A stretch of 64,000 bases of DNA from Eriocheir sinensis (GCF_024679095.1 NC_066520.1:13093709-13157708), one strand, 5' to 3'. Shown: positions 36,533-49,332, numbered from the stretch's first letter. Numbers and translations: made by a program. Notes: generated by a model from the sequence alone, not told the origin.

Positions 36533-36550
36533 CATCATCATTATTATTGG
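36351..36550. repeat. Paired (ATT)n microsatellites
   Basis: Two long ATT runs (36354-36440 and 36469-36532) separated by about 28 bp of unique sequence. Confidence 0.95.
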
Positions 36551-36903
36551 TATTGGCAGTGGCGGCATTATTGTGCTCTATCATGGTAAGTGTAGTCGTG
36601 GCTGTCGTCGTTATATCGTGCTTGCAGGCTGGAGTGCGGCATCCCTGTTTTCCAAGCCCTCGTCTAGCACACCTGCCGCCCTCCTTGGGGCTGCATAGCG
36701 GAGAGTTGTGTTCAGCAAGGTCTTTGGGATCATGAAAACCCGTTCTTTGTCCTTTTTGTCGGGAGCGAGAGTGAGACCCCCAAAGCAGCACATGAAATTT
36801 AAAGCATCCACATCAGATTTGGGTCATGGAAAGTTCATGTATACTATTCTTATTGTTATACGCGATACAGATGCGATCATTTATGCTTTTAAGGATTTAA
36901 TTT

Positions 36904-36970
<67 letters not shown>
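36904..36970. repeat. (CA)n microsatellite
   Basis: Pure CA run. Confidence 0.95.
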
Positions 36971-36971
<1 letters not shown>

Positions 36972-38696
36972 TCCATGTTATACCCAGGGTTTTTCCTCCC
37001 CATTCCACTTTGCGCGCTTCTTAGCTTTCTCTGAATATTTTACGTGGCGCTTAGTTTCCGATGCTTATGTCAGGACTGGCAGGATATTTTGTACACCCTT
37101 TTCTTCAGGGAGAGTGGCACGTTGCTATTCATGACATTATGTTTACCAAAAGTGCTCCTTCACATTGCTATTCTCCTTCTGATTTATTAAGATTTGGCAG
37201 TGCCTCTACGTATAAGCCACAGCTTGTGTGTTCAGATTTCATACAACTGTTAAAGATGAAGAAAATGTTGTTTGCTGAGGTATGGGATTTATAACTAAAC
37301 ATATAAACAAGTAGGGCACTTCTTTTAAGGCTAGCACTGAGGCACATGCTCAGATGCTGACCATCTCATGGGCATACGTGCTTGACCACAATAGTTTGAG
37401 TATAATCATTATAGAAAAAAAAAGGTTAAGCATAATTAAGTAGCTCTGGTGTTTGTGTCGGCAGAGGAGGTGGTGGATAGTGTGATGGTGGTGGTGTGTG
37501 GTTGTGTAATGAAAGAGTCATGTGGATTGAGAAAATAATGAACCCGTGGGGTGTTCAGAACAGGTCCCCAGCGTCGGTAATACAAGTAAAATCCCTTATT
37601 TGTGTCGGTGGTCAAGGCGAGGCGTGGTCGGCGGCTCACAATCGGATGGTGATGATGGCGGTGTCTTAACGTCGTATTACTTCATCAAACATAAGGTGGC
37701 TGATTTGTCTTTTTGACCCGTTTTTCAAGGCGTGGTTAGTTGGTTTCGTTGATGTTTTTATATAACTTTTTACGACTGAGTTTGTAATATGTCGAGCTAA
37801 CTGTGAAAGTCCGACACTTCTAGCTAACGCCGTCTCCAAAAAATGGAACTGAAATGGCAAGCAAGCCACGCAACTTTTAATAAATACTAATACGACGTTT
37901 AAAATATCTGCCGTGAGTCACTTGTAGCGTTTCTTTAACCAGCTTAAAAACTTCAGATTATCCAACAAGGCCTTTGAGCATGGCGGTTTTCTGCGCCAAG
38001 TGTCGTAGTGAATCTGGGTCCTTCACTTTTCACCTCCTTATTGTTATGATCTTATTATCTCAGATTCATTGTTGGGTTAGAACTCATCGATACAGTAGTT
38101 TCTTCCTTCACGAATTTGCCCACCAAATGAGTCTGTATCCCTTAATTTTCCTCTCCTTACTATTTTTTTATATTATTATTAAATGTTTAGGAAGAACTGG
38201 GAGATGAAAACAATTTATTTTTTCACCAAACTTGTCATAAAACAAATCTAGGTACATTAACTTTCATCTCCTGATTATTGTTCTTTGACAACGTAAAGGA
38301 AAAAAAATACTATGCGATACTTATACTAAATTCCAGCAAGACAAAGTAATAAGAGGCATCGATGTAGGAAGATACTGAACAGTCAAATGGTAGAATGGGA
38401 AGACTTCGGAGAGGAAGGAAACTTGGAAGGCGAGCTGCCCCCTCTCCACTTTTTTCTTTACCTGTGATGATAGAGGGGAAATATCTTCTGCTAAACGTAA
38501 TACAGTATCGCAGTGACAAGTGAAAAATCTTTGAGTCTCTCTTATTTTATGGATTATAGTCTTTCAAGTTACATATCTGTGGGATTATCAATGAATCAAT
38601 TAATGGGGGCATACGCGGGTGGCCGTTGCCTTGCCCACCCCCACGAAGCCATTCCGCGGGGGTCCTTTCGGGGAAGTCTCCATGCCGACCCCTTCC

Positions 38697-38698
<2 letters not shown>

Positions 38699-38759
<61 letters not shown>
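38699..38759. repeat. (GT)n microsatellite
   Basis: Pure GT run; a shorter one lies at 38938-38962. Confidence 0.95.
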
Positions 38760-38761
<2 letters not shown>

Positions 38762-39251
38762 GGCTTCCTTTGCTCCTCCCACGTCTCTCTTCAAGTCATC
38801 TGACAAAACAGCGGATTAGTCCTTGACTAGCGTTAAAATGGCGCGTGATAAAGGTACACACACAAAAAAAAAAAAAAAACATTCGCACTTACAGCTGTTT
38901 TTGTATATGTAAAAAAAATAATAAAAAAAAACCCCGCTGTGTGTGTGTGTGTGTGTGTGTGTACATGACAGATAACACTAGATGGACCGTATTTATGTTT
39001 TGACGCACGTTCTTAGTACCGGCCTCTTGTATTGTTTGGTTACAAATTCTAAAATCTTTCAACAGGGAGCTCCAGTTACGCATTCCCTTCCCAAAGCTCT
39101 ATTGTCCCATATATCTTGAGATGCGACGAGGGTAGGATGGCCGGGTCATATTAAGCCGAGATAGCCGAATATCGAACCCTCTGCTGGCGTGCTCACTATC
39201 TCTCATCAGCCCATTTTCGTTATATTATCGTCACTTTTTGTCCAGGATATA

Positions 39252-39546
39252 GCATGAAGAGGAATTGGATTAATAGGAAAGGTTCAGTGGGGGAAAAGGA
39301 AAATTGTTTGAGTGTACAGGCTTGTTAGTTGTTCTGATGTGCAAATTGTATATCGGGCACCCAATTTGTATGCCTCGGCGAACTGAGGGTATAATTATCA
39401 TGAAGAGGAAGTGGGTTAAATGGGAACGGTCAGTGGGGGTAAAAGGAAAACTGAGTGTATAGTTGTATGATGTGTAGGTTTGTTAGTTGTTCTGACTTAC
39501 GAAATGTTGATCAGGCACCTAATTTGTATTCCTCGGCGTACTAGGG
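39252..39546. repeat. Tandem duplication, unit about 150 bp
   Basis: Two diverged head-to-tail copies share ATGAAGAGGAA, GGTTCAGTGGGGG, TTGTTAGTTGTTCTGA and AATTTGTATNCCTCGGCG in the same order (39252-39395 and 39398-39546). Confidence 0.8.
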
Positions 39547-39740
39547 GAGTGTACATTTGATTTGTTTGTATTTAGAGAGCCAAGCTAAGCGTCAACACAG
39601 TACTAATTCCCTCCCTCCTTCCTGCCGCGCACTCTGGTCCTCAGCGATCCTCTTGCATAGTGATATTGCGTATAGAAAGGTCCAGACTCTTCTTGGCAGG
39701 AACATTGGAATCTTGTCCCAGTCTTGCTGTGAAGAAGGCT

Positions 39741-39741
<1 letters not shown>

Positions 39742-39833
<92 letters not shown>
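39742..39833. repeat. (GA)n microsatellite
   Basis: 92-bp GA run. Confidence 0.95.
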
Positions 39834-39837
<4 letters not shown>

Positions 39838-40092
39838 TTTTTTTATTCCGGGCATTCTTGTACAAAGTGTATAACCGTAATGCTTCTTTGTGCTAAACAT
39901 CGTAAGGTTTAGCATGAATGGACGAGACTCCTCCCGTCAGATTACCGATGAATGCCACCACAAGCACCCTCACCTTCCAGGCCAAGTAGAGGCTGCCTGC
40001 AGGTGTAGCGTCAGGAGTGTGTGGTGCGCGCGGGGACGAGGATAACCGGGACCACAGGTAGACGCTTGAGGTTGTGTGTCCTTCAGATTACG

Positions 40093-40570
40093 GTGGTACA
40101 GGAAGGAAGGAAGGGGTATTGTGAGTGATCGGGAGTGGCATTTGGTGTTTAAGTAGTACAGGAAGGAAGGAAGGGGTATTGTGAGTGATCGGGAGTGGCA
40201 TTTGATGTTTAAGTAGTACAGGAAGGAAGGAAGGGGTATTGTGAGTGATCGGGAGTGGCATTTGGTGTTTAAGTAGTACAGGAAGGAAGGAAGGGGTATT
40301 GTGAGTGATCGGGAGTGGCATTTGGTGTTTAAGTAGTACAGGAAGGAAGGAAGGGGTATTGTGAGTGATCGGGAGTGGCATTTGGTGTTTAAGTAGTACA
40401 GGAAGGAAGGAAGGGGTATTGTGAGTGATCGGGAGTGGCATTTCGTGTTTAAGTAGTACAGGAAGGAAGGAAGGGGTATTGTGAGTGATCGGGAGTGGCA
40501 TTTTGTGTTTAAGTAGTACAGGAAGGAAGGAAGGGGTATTGTGAGTGATCGGGAGTGGCATTTGGTATTT
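40093..40570. repeat. 60-bp minisatellite, eight near-identical copies
   Basis: Eight head-to-tail copies of exactly 60 bp containing GGAAGGAAGGAAGGGG and GTGAGTGATCGGGAGTGGCA. Nearly all differences sit at two adjacent bases of TTTGGTGTTT (GG, GA, CG, TG). Because 60 is a multiple of three, the minus strand stays open over the array with a 20-residue period. I treat this as a by-product of the period and not as a gene. Confidence 0.97.
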
Positions 40571-41207
40571 AAGGGTGACAGAGTAGACGTAGAGTTAGAT
40601 AACCAGGCTGGGTGCGTGGCTATAGTGGCGTGGCTGTCTGGCTGCATGGTTAGGGAGGCTGAGACGAGGAGGCGTGGAACTGTGATTTGGTTTTGGAGCT
40701 ACTCATGGAAACGGACGTAATCTTTTAATTAAGAAAGTCCATGGAAGTGAATGCAAAAGCTGACTGTAGATTAGTGGTTTTATATCGCTCTTTGAATAGA
40801 AAGATAAGTCTTCTTCCCGTGGTGTTATAGTAAATTAAGAGTATTGTAACGGTCTACTTAATTATTCTCGATCATCAAATTTTCTTTTCACGTAGACATT
40901 GCAAGTTGATTTACATGATTCAAGAACACTTTACAACTCTGATATCAAGTACCATGCTTACGATTTCATATCAATTATACTTTTTATTCATTCTATGCTT
41001 ACCAACAATATTTGATTTCCTTCGCTTTTTCTTTATTTTTTCCTGTGACTTCTCTATCAGAGTTGTTTGGTTCGGGAGCATCAGCCTCATATTTTGAAGC
41101 GAATAAATATATAATAATGGAGTTTCCCTAAAAATATAAAAACAGCGAACATTATTCTTTCTGGTGACACATCACTAAGATAATCCGGATAACGATGTCG
41201 AGCTGAA

Positions 41208-41209
<2 letters not shown>

Positions 41210-41270
<61 letters not shown>
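41210..41270. repeat. (GT)n microsatellite
   Basis: Pure GT run. Confidence 0.95.
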
Positions 41271-41271
<1 letters not shown>

Positions 41272-41851
41272 TATGACTAAAAATTCGAAACCTGAACTTA
41301 TCATTAATCTAAAATCGGTCTCCAGCCTTCAATCGTGAGTCTTGCGAGGCGGAGCGTGTTCTGCCCGGCGCCGGAGCGTCCCTTCCCCCCGCCCACGTGA
41401 CCGCAAGGTGGCCTTTTAAAGTATTAGGTTATGTGCCTCTGTGGTTAATCCCTCTTGTTGCAGTGGCGAAATCACAATCTTAATAATCAGAAACTCACTA
41501 GCGTAAATAAACCGAAAACTGCTTTGGAGCAGTGAGGCGCAACTGGTTTGAATGTGTGATATTGAACATGAGCAAATTGCATTAATTTTATTGTCTGTAA
41601 ACATGGACAAGTATTATAAATGCATGCCACTCAAGCTAAACTAATTCGAAGTTTAATCGTCTCATAAGTAACAAAAATAGGTATACCTTTTTATTGTTTA
41701 TAATTATGTATTATGTGTTACTAGTGAGGCGTGTTCAACGGTTCGACATACTAAACGAAAAATAAACTAGCATAGTCTCAGATTCTGTTTGCAGATGTGT
41801 CACGTGTGGGGCAAAGGTGTGGTGAAGAATGGCAGCTTTCCGACCTTAATA

Positions 41852-42090
<239 letters not shown>

Positions 42091-42494
42091 TTCAGATGGC
42101 GTCTTTTTGTTATCAGAACATAATGGAAAACAGATAGTGAGCCTCTTCAGAAGACCTCACTTTTACCCTGGAGTAATAATCTTCATTCCACTTCAGGACA
42201 TATACATCCCCCAAGCATTCCCTTTCGTTTCTGTCCTGTGTTTCTAGTTTCCAATTTCGATTTACAACCCATAAACTACGTATTAATTTAATCACACGAT
42301 CTGCAGAACAACCTCTCCTTTGGTCATTTTATATCAGTCTATTACTCTTTTTGTCCACTTGCTGTCCTTTCTTCTTGTACGTGACTTGAGCATTACCATT
42401 ACTATATATTTTAATCGCTTTTATTGTGTAATCTATTTTGGTCTGTTCTCTTATTCATTTGCGAGTTTTCTTATCTGATATAGTGATACCCTTA

Positions 42495-42496
<2 letters not shown>

Positions 42497-42558
<62 letters not shown>

Positions 42559-42592
42559 CAGACAGACAGACAGACAAACAACCAGACAGACT
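42497..42592. repeat. (GT)n followed by (CAGA)n
   Basis: GT run to 42557, then imperfect CAGA tetramers. Confidence 0.9.
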
Positions 42593-43113
42593 TTGAGACA
42601 GGAATCTACTTCTTAATTACATATCCATACGTCTGTCTTGTTGCAGTATTTCTTTGGTCGTGTCTTATTTTTTTTTTTTTTAGCTCCTCTACTCAGTGGA
42701 ATATTACCTTTCCGTATTAAAAAGACAAGATCGTGACCGCTGGCGAGTGACGGATACCCGGGCTCCTCTTCCCGCCCGGCTCAGGTAACCCGCTGGCCGT
42801 CGCAGGTGGTTCGAAGCCGCCTCCAATTTTAATCTGAAATATAAAGTGACGTTGTAGTTTTCTTTGTTATTTTCGCATAGTTTGTTGTGCTTTTGGTACT
42901 GAATCTTCGTCTTAAAATTGTGTCACGCTTCTATCTGGGTCTTGACGTCATGCACTGGTTTAGATTCACTGTTTGATGTTAGCAGGTCGGACGGGTTTTA
43001 GAAGTCTTGAAGTGCTTGGTGCTGAGCCGTCCTCACAATCACAAGGAAAGAGTGAACTGGGGAGAAATTTGAATGCTAGTTAATCTTAGAAGTGACGTGA
43101 TGCTTGCTTCTGT

Positions 43114-43114
<1 letters not shown>

Positions 43115-43174
<60 letters not shown>
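43115..43174. repeat. (GT)n microsatellite
   Basis: Pure GT run with one TTTG interruption at its start. Short (GATA)n runs follow at 43436-43451 and 43532-43554. Confidence 0.9.
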
Positions 43175-43175
<1 letters not shown>

Positions 43176-44691
43176 CTAAGTGTTCAAAAAGTAGATTCAC
43201 GATCCATTTTATCATCCCGGACAGTCTTCACCGATTAGAACCTTATCACTAGTTGACTGGCTACTTCTCACACTCTTTTCCTCCGCCACACATTCCTTCC
43301 GCCGAAAAAATGTGGGTTAGTGGGTTTTCTACAAGCATTCGTCCTCTAACCTTACTTTTTTTTTCATTTTCCCGTCTTTCATCCGGTCGACCTCTCTCTT
43401 CAGCTTACGTACCCATTTTCGAAGTACGCCCTGAAATAGATAGATAGATAATTATTTCCCTAACTTCATTATTATATTATTTTTACTGACTTCCCGTAGG
43501 TCAATATCTCTAGTCAACTTACGTAGCCAGTATGATAGATAGATAGATAGATAGAGGGAGAGACAGGCAGACAGACTGAGACAGATTTACGTAGCTCTTC
43601 AGGTTGACAGAAGACATATGACAAAAGCGTCGCATCGGCCAGCCTAGGATTAGGGGGAGACCAGAGGGTGACGGGGACGTGCGCGCGTGTGGGAGCGCGG
43701 GCGTGATGGGTTAGAAGTGGGTGGGGTTAGGAAGCATTGTAATCGTGGTTGATGAGGCTCTTAGGGCTGAATGGGGCAAGGCACTGAATGTATAGGACTG
43801 TGTGGGCTTGTGACTGAAGGATTTAACCTGGGTAGTTGAGGTTAGAGGACGTGAGAAGGTTTAAGAGAGATTGTGAAGATGAGTCAGGAGAGTTAGAGAA
43901 GAGGAAGCGAAGGAGGATAGGAAGTATGATTAAGGAAGCTTTAGGATGAGGAATGAAGAACATCTGAAGAAGCAAAAGAAGAGGAGGAGAAAGACGGGAA
44001 TAGTCATGAAGTATGAAAATGGAATCAGAAAATATAAGAAAGAAGGTTCGCTAGTGTTGCAAGGGCGTGCATGATTTGAGGGAAAAAAGGACATGTCGAA
44101 ATGGTGCTTATAGTTCATCCCTCGTGTGTGAGAGAGATGTAACATAAGGTGATCAGATAGGGAGAGAAAGTGGAAGAAAATGGGAGTCACCTGTCTGTCT
44201 GTCTATCCATCCATAGGGCCTCAAAATAAGATGGAACTCATATTTCTTAGGACAAAGATGTGACGTAAGGTGCAGAGATAGGGAAAGTGAATCAAATTAG
44301 GGACTAGCTTAAAAGGCCTAAGGAAAGATATAACCATTTGGAAGACGTGGTTAGATAAGTTCAATGCAAAAAGGGTGAAGGTGATGACCCTGAATTGTTT
44401 GAAGGTTTGAAAGGGACGAGGCAAGCTGCGATGGGGCGGGGCGGGGCGGGGCGGCGATAAGGTGTACGATAAAGGGGTTCTGGGGTGCAGGTGAAGCCGA
44501 GAGTTGGGTCAGGTGGAGGGACGCGGACGAGGAGGAGCTGTCACTGCAGGATCATCTTCCTTCACATGACGACACATGATAGCCTCCCCCTGCCCCCCGT
44601 CCTTCCTCCTCCTCCTCCTCCTCCTCCGTCTGTGTGTATTTGTGTACGTATTCTTGTCTGTGGGGCTTCGGTTCAAGAATGAGCGCGCGCT

Positions 44692-44692
44692 T

Positions 44693-44730
<38 letters not shown>

Positions 44731-45000
44731 CGATAGCTCAGTCGGTTAAAGCGCTGTGCTGCCAGGCTTCGCGGCGTGACAGGCAGAGGTTCGAGCCTCG
44801 CTCAGGTCGTTTTTTTCCCAATGACTTGGAGTGGTTACTGTCCTCCCTTGGGAAAGAGGGATGGATTGTATGGTGTGTGAGATCCTGGCAGTGTCCAGAG
44901 ATCGACTAATGAGCCTTACTCTAATCGAGAGGGTACTTGTTGGCGATTGCGAGTCCAACTCCTGATCAAGCCGTGGTGAAATACACACACACACACACAC
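44692..45000 (+). mobile_element. tRNA-derived SINE, family D, between (CA)n runs
   Basis: After a CA run (44692-44728), GATAGCTCAGTCGGTTAAAG (box A) and AGAGGTTCGAGCCTCGC (box B) lie about 55 bp apart. The head is tRNA-like at 44731-44806, with a non-tRNA body to about 44982 and a terminal CA run. The anticodon stem is not convincingly paired, so it is not called a tRNA gene. Confidence 0.7.
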
Positions 45001-45404
45001 TCCAGTTTTCTCTCAAAAAGATAATAGAAAATAATGAACAATAACTAAGCCATAAAAGCATCTGTTGCGTTCGTGTAATCGTTTTTGTCGTTTGTTTTTG
45101 TTGTTGTTTTTGTTGTTATTGGCTCGCTCCCTTCTCGCCCCGACCCTGTTTATCGTCGCTCCAGGAGGCGTGGAGGGCGTGGCGCTCTTGACCGCTTTGT
45201 CACCGAGCACATGACTGGCGAAGGTCCAGTCACGAGGCGTGCATCAAGGGAGCCGCGCAGGTGGTGGTCACGGGAGGGGCGCGAGGCCCCGGCGCGGGAT
45301 GAGATGACGAACCAGCCACTGATAGACTTGTATTATAAAGGACAAACGATGAAGGTCAAAGCAGGTGCCGGTAACGTTAAGGTAGCACAATGAAGGGTTG
45401 AGGT

Positions 45405-45406
45405 TG

Positions 45407-45434
<28 letters not shown>
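45405..45434. repeat. (CA)n microsatellite
   Basis: Short pure CA run. Confidence 0.9.
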
Positions 45435-45437
<3 letters not shown>

Positions 45438-46149
45438 AACATGCATGTCAACAGTCGCCGGTCGGTGCCGGAAGCCCTGCGACTTCCCGTAAGAGGATGT
45501 CAGGCCAGAGGCGCCTAAAGTACGTTTGGAAGAAGTCTCTTACAACTATAAAGATCCGGGACGAGAGTTCTTTCGTTTTTAAAGTTGGCAAAGAAAAAAG
45601 AAATAAAAAACTAAATGCGCACAATGAATAAAAAAAAAATCTTTTATGAAGCATCACAATGCCATCAGCCGAGTTTCAGATACACACTGACGTAAACTTA
45701 TTTATTTATTTTTCTTTGTCATTCCCTAAATCTTGGAGCCTGCTAGTTTCACACGAATATGATAATTCAATCTGGGATTATTTTTCAATAGAATTGTGTA
45801 ACCCAGAAGACTTTGAGGAAAATATAAAGAAAGTCCTAAGCAACTTGTCACATCTTTGAGTATTGTTAAGCATCCATGTACATACCCACAGTACTGTGTC
45901 GGGGGCTGAAGTGAAAATGACCATTTACGGGGTACCTTTCAGGTGCTATTGTTGTATTTTGCTCGTGATGGTCTATAGTGGTGGTGGTGTATTGGCGGTG
46001 GTGGTGGTGGTGGTTGTGACGGTATCTTTACGTTCCAAGCGAAGGCTGTCGCTTGGAAGGACGTGTACGTACATTGTCACTTAATGTATTTAGTCGAATG
46101 ATTGTCATTCAAGAGAGAAAAATGGAACCAGATGCATCATTGAATGAGA

Positions 46150-46300
46150 ATGGCCAGGAATTGAATGGAATGGAATTGAATTGAATGACCCGGTGGGAAC
46201 GCTTACATAGGAATTAACGTGATCCATCATAGCCACTCATGAATGACAATGAATTGAATGGAATGGAATTGAATTGAATGGTTTGGTGGGAACGCACCCT
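46150..46300. repeat. Direct repeat of GAATTGAATGGAATGG blocks
   Basis: The block GAATTGAATGGAATGGAATT followed by ...GGTGGGAACGC occurs twice (46159-46203 and 46250-46296). The end GGTGGGAACGCACCCT looks like a DNA-transposon terminus, but no partner end was found. Confidence 0.5.
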
Positions 46301-46586
46301 AATATAAATCACCCACTTCTGTATCACGGTCAAAACTGTTAGTAGCTCTCGCCCCTTCACAAATACAACAGTAGTAGTTTTCTCTAAGTCATATACAACT
46401 TTGTCAAAGTAATTTCCTTGGCGTCAGTCACGAAGTAGGGAGTGTATATTTAAGGTCCCTGCTGATGCTGTTGTAGTATGTACTTATCAACCTAAATTAG
46501 GAACTGGAAGATCGTTTCGATCCTACTTCATAGCGGAGAAAATGTGGTTTGAATTACAAAGAAACGCCAGGTCTTAAAGCGACGTA

Positions 46587-46587
<1 letters not shown>

Positions 46588-46638
<51 letters not shown>
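46588..46638. repeat. (GT)n microsatellite
   Basis: Pure GT run about 550 bp upstream of the long Rab32 first-exon start. Confidence 0.95.
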
Positions 46639-46641
<3 letters not shown>

Positions 46642-47184
46642 CCTCAGAGCCTTGCTTCTCTTTCGTCCTATCCCGTTCCGGCCTCACTTCCCCCGCCTCC
46701 TCTTCTAGCGCCTCCCTTCCCCCCTCGCCCTCGCCAGCTCAGCCTCGCCATGGCCGCCGCCACAATCGCACTCAGTTGTACGTGTGGAGGCGACCTCTCT
46801 CCTCCTTATAGCCCGCTGCTTGTCACTCTGCTGGGGCCTGACCTGACTGTGACCGCCCGGAGTTAATGCCGACCTGATTCGAGACATTCTTTAGCGGTAG
46901 TTGAGTGTTAGGCAACGTGAGGTCGCCTATTGTGTGGTGGTGGACTGTACGTGTTGGAGCTGCTCCTGCGGGAATCACCATGCATAACTCCGCCTAGGAG
47001 GTGGCTCTCCAGCATGTATTAAGATTGCTGGCACTCTCTTGGGTCAAGGATTAGGTGGGTGCAGCGTGAGGGACGAGAAGGCCTGCGTTGTGAAGGCGAG
47101 CGACGGCATCTCGCATCGTTGGTGAGTGCAGCAGACAGGTGGCGGTAACCTGTCGTGCTGCCGTGACACTGCTCTTGGAAAGTG
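46639..47184 (+). promoter_or_regulatory. GC-rich 5' flank / 5' UTR of the long Rab32 exon
   Basis: GC-rich and CpG-containing from about 46670. An in-frame TGA at 47164-47166 closes the frame upstream and so fixes ATG 47185 as the start of the large open frame. No TATA box was identified. Confidence 0.4.
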
Positions 47185-49332
47185 ATGAGCACCCGCCCGA
47201 CCCGCTCTGCCACAGTAGTTGAGAGAGTGCGGGCCACGGGAAGCCACAGTGATAGAGCAGCAGCACCGCGGGACACGAAAGACACTGCCGCGCCCTTCGT
47301 ATCTCACGCGCAGCAGGCACCGCCCGGCGCTGTCGGCGAGTTCCCTGTCAGTGGCAGTATAGACGAAGACACGTACTTCAAACTGTGTGATAACTTGAAA
47401 ACCCTTAAGCTGGGGGACTCTGAACTGTCTGATAGCTTTGAGGAGTCTATAGACCACGAATCCGACACGACTGGCACGCAGGACAGTGACACTGGCTCAT
47501 TCTACTCAGTGCAATCCCACCGCACAGAAAAAGGTGCCGACAGCTTTGTGTCACTTTTCCCGTTAGATTCCACTAGTGAATCAACCCTTTACGCCTCTGC
47601 TCAGTCCTTTCAAGGCGGTCTGCCCCACTCCTTGCCCGCCCAAACTGTTCCCTCTCACGACGCTGTCTTCAGGGAGAAACGTGACCTTAGAGAGCACCGC
47701 AGTAGTTTAACGTTCCTGCCGGGCCACACGCAACGCTTCGACCAAGTGTATCTTAGTGACCCCCTCGAGGAGTACACAAGCTGTCCCAACCTCGCTCCCC
47801 TCGAAGAGTACCGCCTCACACCCACAGCACCTGTACCCTGTCCCGCGCCAGCACTATCAGGTGCGACTACCAGACGCACCATGAGCACGGTAGATGGAGC
47901 CACTTCTCCAAAATCGCCCAGGTCAAGGAGGGAAGAAGATGGAGAGAAAAAGAAAAAAGGCCTGATATCGTCTTTCCGTAAAAGCCGCAAGACAGGCCGA
48001 AAGCTCCGTCAACAAAAGAAAGCAGCTGAGGGAGACACTGGTTCTGTGAGCACCGGTGTAAACAGCGACTATGATTCAGAACCTAGCGCCCCCAGCAGTC
48101 CAGCAATAGTTAAAAGCCAAGCCATGGGCGACTACAAGGATGGGGAGGACACAGAAGAGCCCACGGGAGCACTAGATGGCCACGAACGACTTAACGGATC
48201 AGCTGCGCCGAAGGAAGCAGACCCGAGGAGCAAAACCCCTTCCCCAACACCTAAAGGCACTGGGGTAGAGGAAGGGAACAAGAAAGGAGAGGAGAAGGAA
48301 GAAAAGAAAAGAGAAAAATCCAAATTTGGCAGTTTTCTGCGTAAAGAGAAGAAAATAAAGGATTCTGCATCAAAGTCGTCCTTGGCGAGTAACGCTTCCG
48401 CCGCCTCTTCTCAGGCCACCGATCCCTCCTCCCAGGCCAGTGCCGACGGTGTCTCCACATCCGATTCTGCAGAACTCAGACAGGAGGAGAAAGAGTTTAA
48501 GAACGATACCGAGCAGGCAACTGCGGTGGACGATGACGTGAATCTTGAGCCGCGCGATGTAAACAGACGCCCCTCCGACGCCAAGGAGCTTCCACAGTCC
48601 AAGACGTCTCCCGTTCAGCCCCGCTCAACCCCCGTCCAGTTTGTTAAAAACTTCACAGTGAATACCACCGTTCCCAAAGACAAGGTAGCACCCGAAAGCA
48701 AACCTAAACTCGATGCTGACGCGGACCAAGGAGACGTGAAAGGAATGGAGTCTGCCGACGTGAAGAAGAACGTGAAGCCTGCCAGTACTGAGGTAAAGTC
48801 ATCTAGGTCTTCTGAAGTCACTTCTAAGCAAACAGAGGCATATAGACTCGAGCAGGCCTTCCCCCTTAAGCCCGTAAAGGTGGTGGCGCCCCCCTCGCCT
48901 GTACCGACGAGGAAGGTCGTGTGGCTTTCAGGTGAGAGGAGGACTTCCATTTCCTCCTCACGGTGCATGACTCCCATTCCCCTCCCCGGTAGGCGATACT
49001 CACTCGAAAACATATCACTCTTATCAGGCCCCAAACCTGTGACGACCGAGCGACCGATTTCTTTGAGCTCAAGCCATTTCGTCCCTCCCCCCCTCACCTT
49101 CACTTCTCCAAAGGATGGAGCATCTCATCCCCCGCGGGGTGCAATGGCGGTCCCAGCGGCAAGACCGGTGGCAAATCCGGACTCAGGCCCTGCACAGGGA
49201 CCGATTCACTCTTCTCCTCCATCTAGCCCCGAGGGTGATGCTAAGGATTCCAGGGAGACCCCAGAAGGAGACCGCTCCGAGGGGGAGCGGAACCCCTTGC
49301 TAGACGCGTCCAGCTTCAAGAGCGACTCTTGG
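47185..49332 (+). CDS. Large disordered first coding exon, probably the N-terminal extension of a long Rab32 isoform
   Basis: The open frame starts at ATG 47185 (MSTRPTRS) and runs 716 codons to TGG, followed by GTATGG. Unspliced, it would stop two codons later (TGA 49339-49341). The end is phase 0, matching the phase-0, ATG-less Rab exon at 51772, so the long product would be about 930 residues. The sequence is Ser/Pro/Lys/Glu-rich with no globular domain I recognise. It has an acidic segment near residues 85-110, a basic cluster KKKKGLISSFRKSRK near 256-270 and a second near FGSFLRKEKKIKD (about 385-397). Drosophila lightoid (Rab32) also has long-N-terminus isoforms, as I recall. The alternative is an independent single-exon gene of 718 residues. 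Confidence 0.6.

Noticed and set aside
35911..36791. Open frames across (CT)n and (ATT)n tracts
   Set aside because: Low-complexity readings (Ser-Leu, poly-Ile, poly-Asn) produced by microsatellites.
40093..40570. CRISPR-like regular repeat spacing
   Set aside because: Whole 60-bp units repeat head to tail with no unique spacers, and the context is an animal genome.
39970..40647. 225-codon open frame on the minus strand across the 60-bp minisatellite
   Set aside because: The period is a multiple of three, so absence of a stop in one unit opens the whole array. No conserved start, splice sites or recognisable domain.
44731..44806. Possible tRNA gene
   Set aside because: Boxes A and B are good, but the anticodon arm does not pair convincingly, there is no T-run terminator at the right place, and a long non-tRNA body follows. 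Treated as a SINE head. The same reasoning applies to 12590-12661, 18320-18385 and 19900-19970.
45085..45393. 102-codon Arg-rich open frame
   Set aside because: GC-rich composition, no domain, no splice signals; next to a SINE and a microsatellite.
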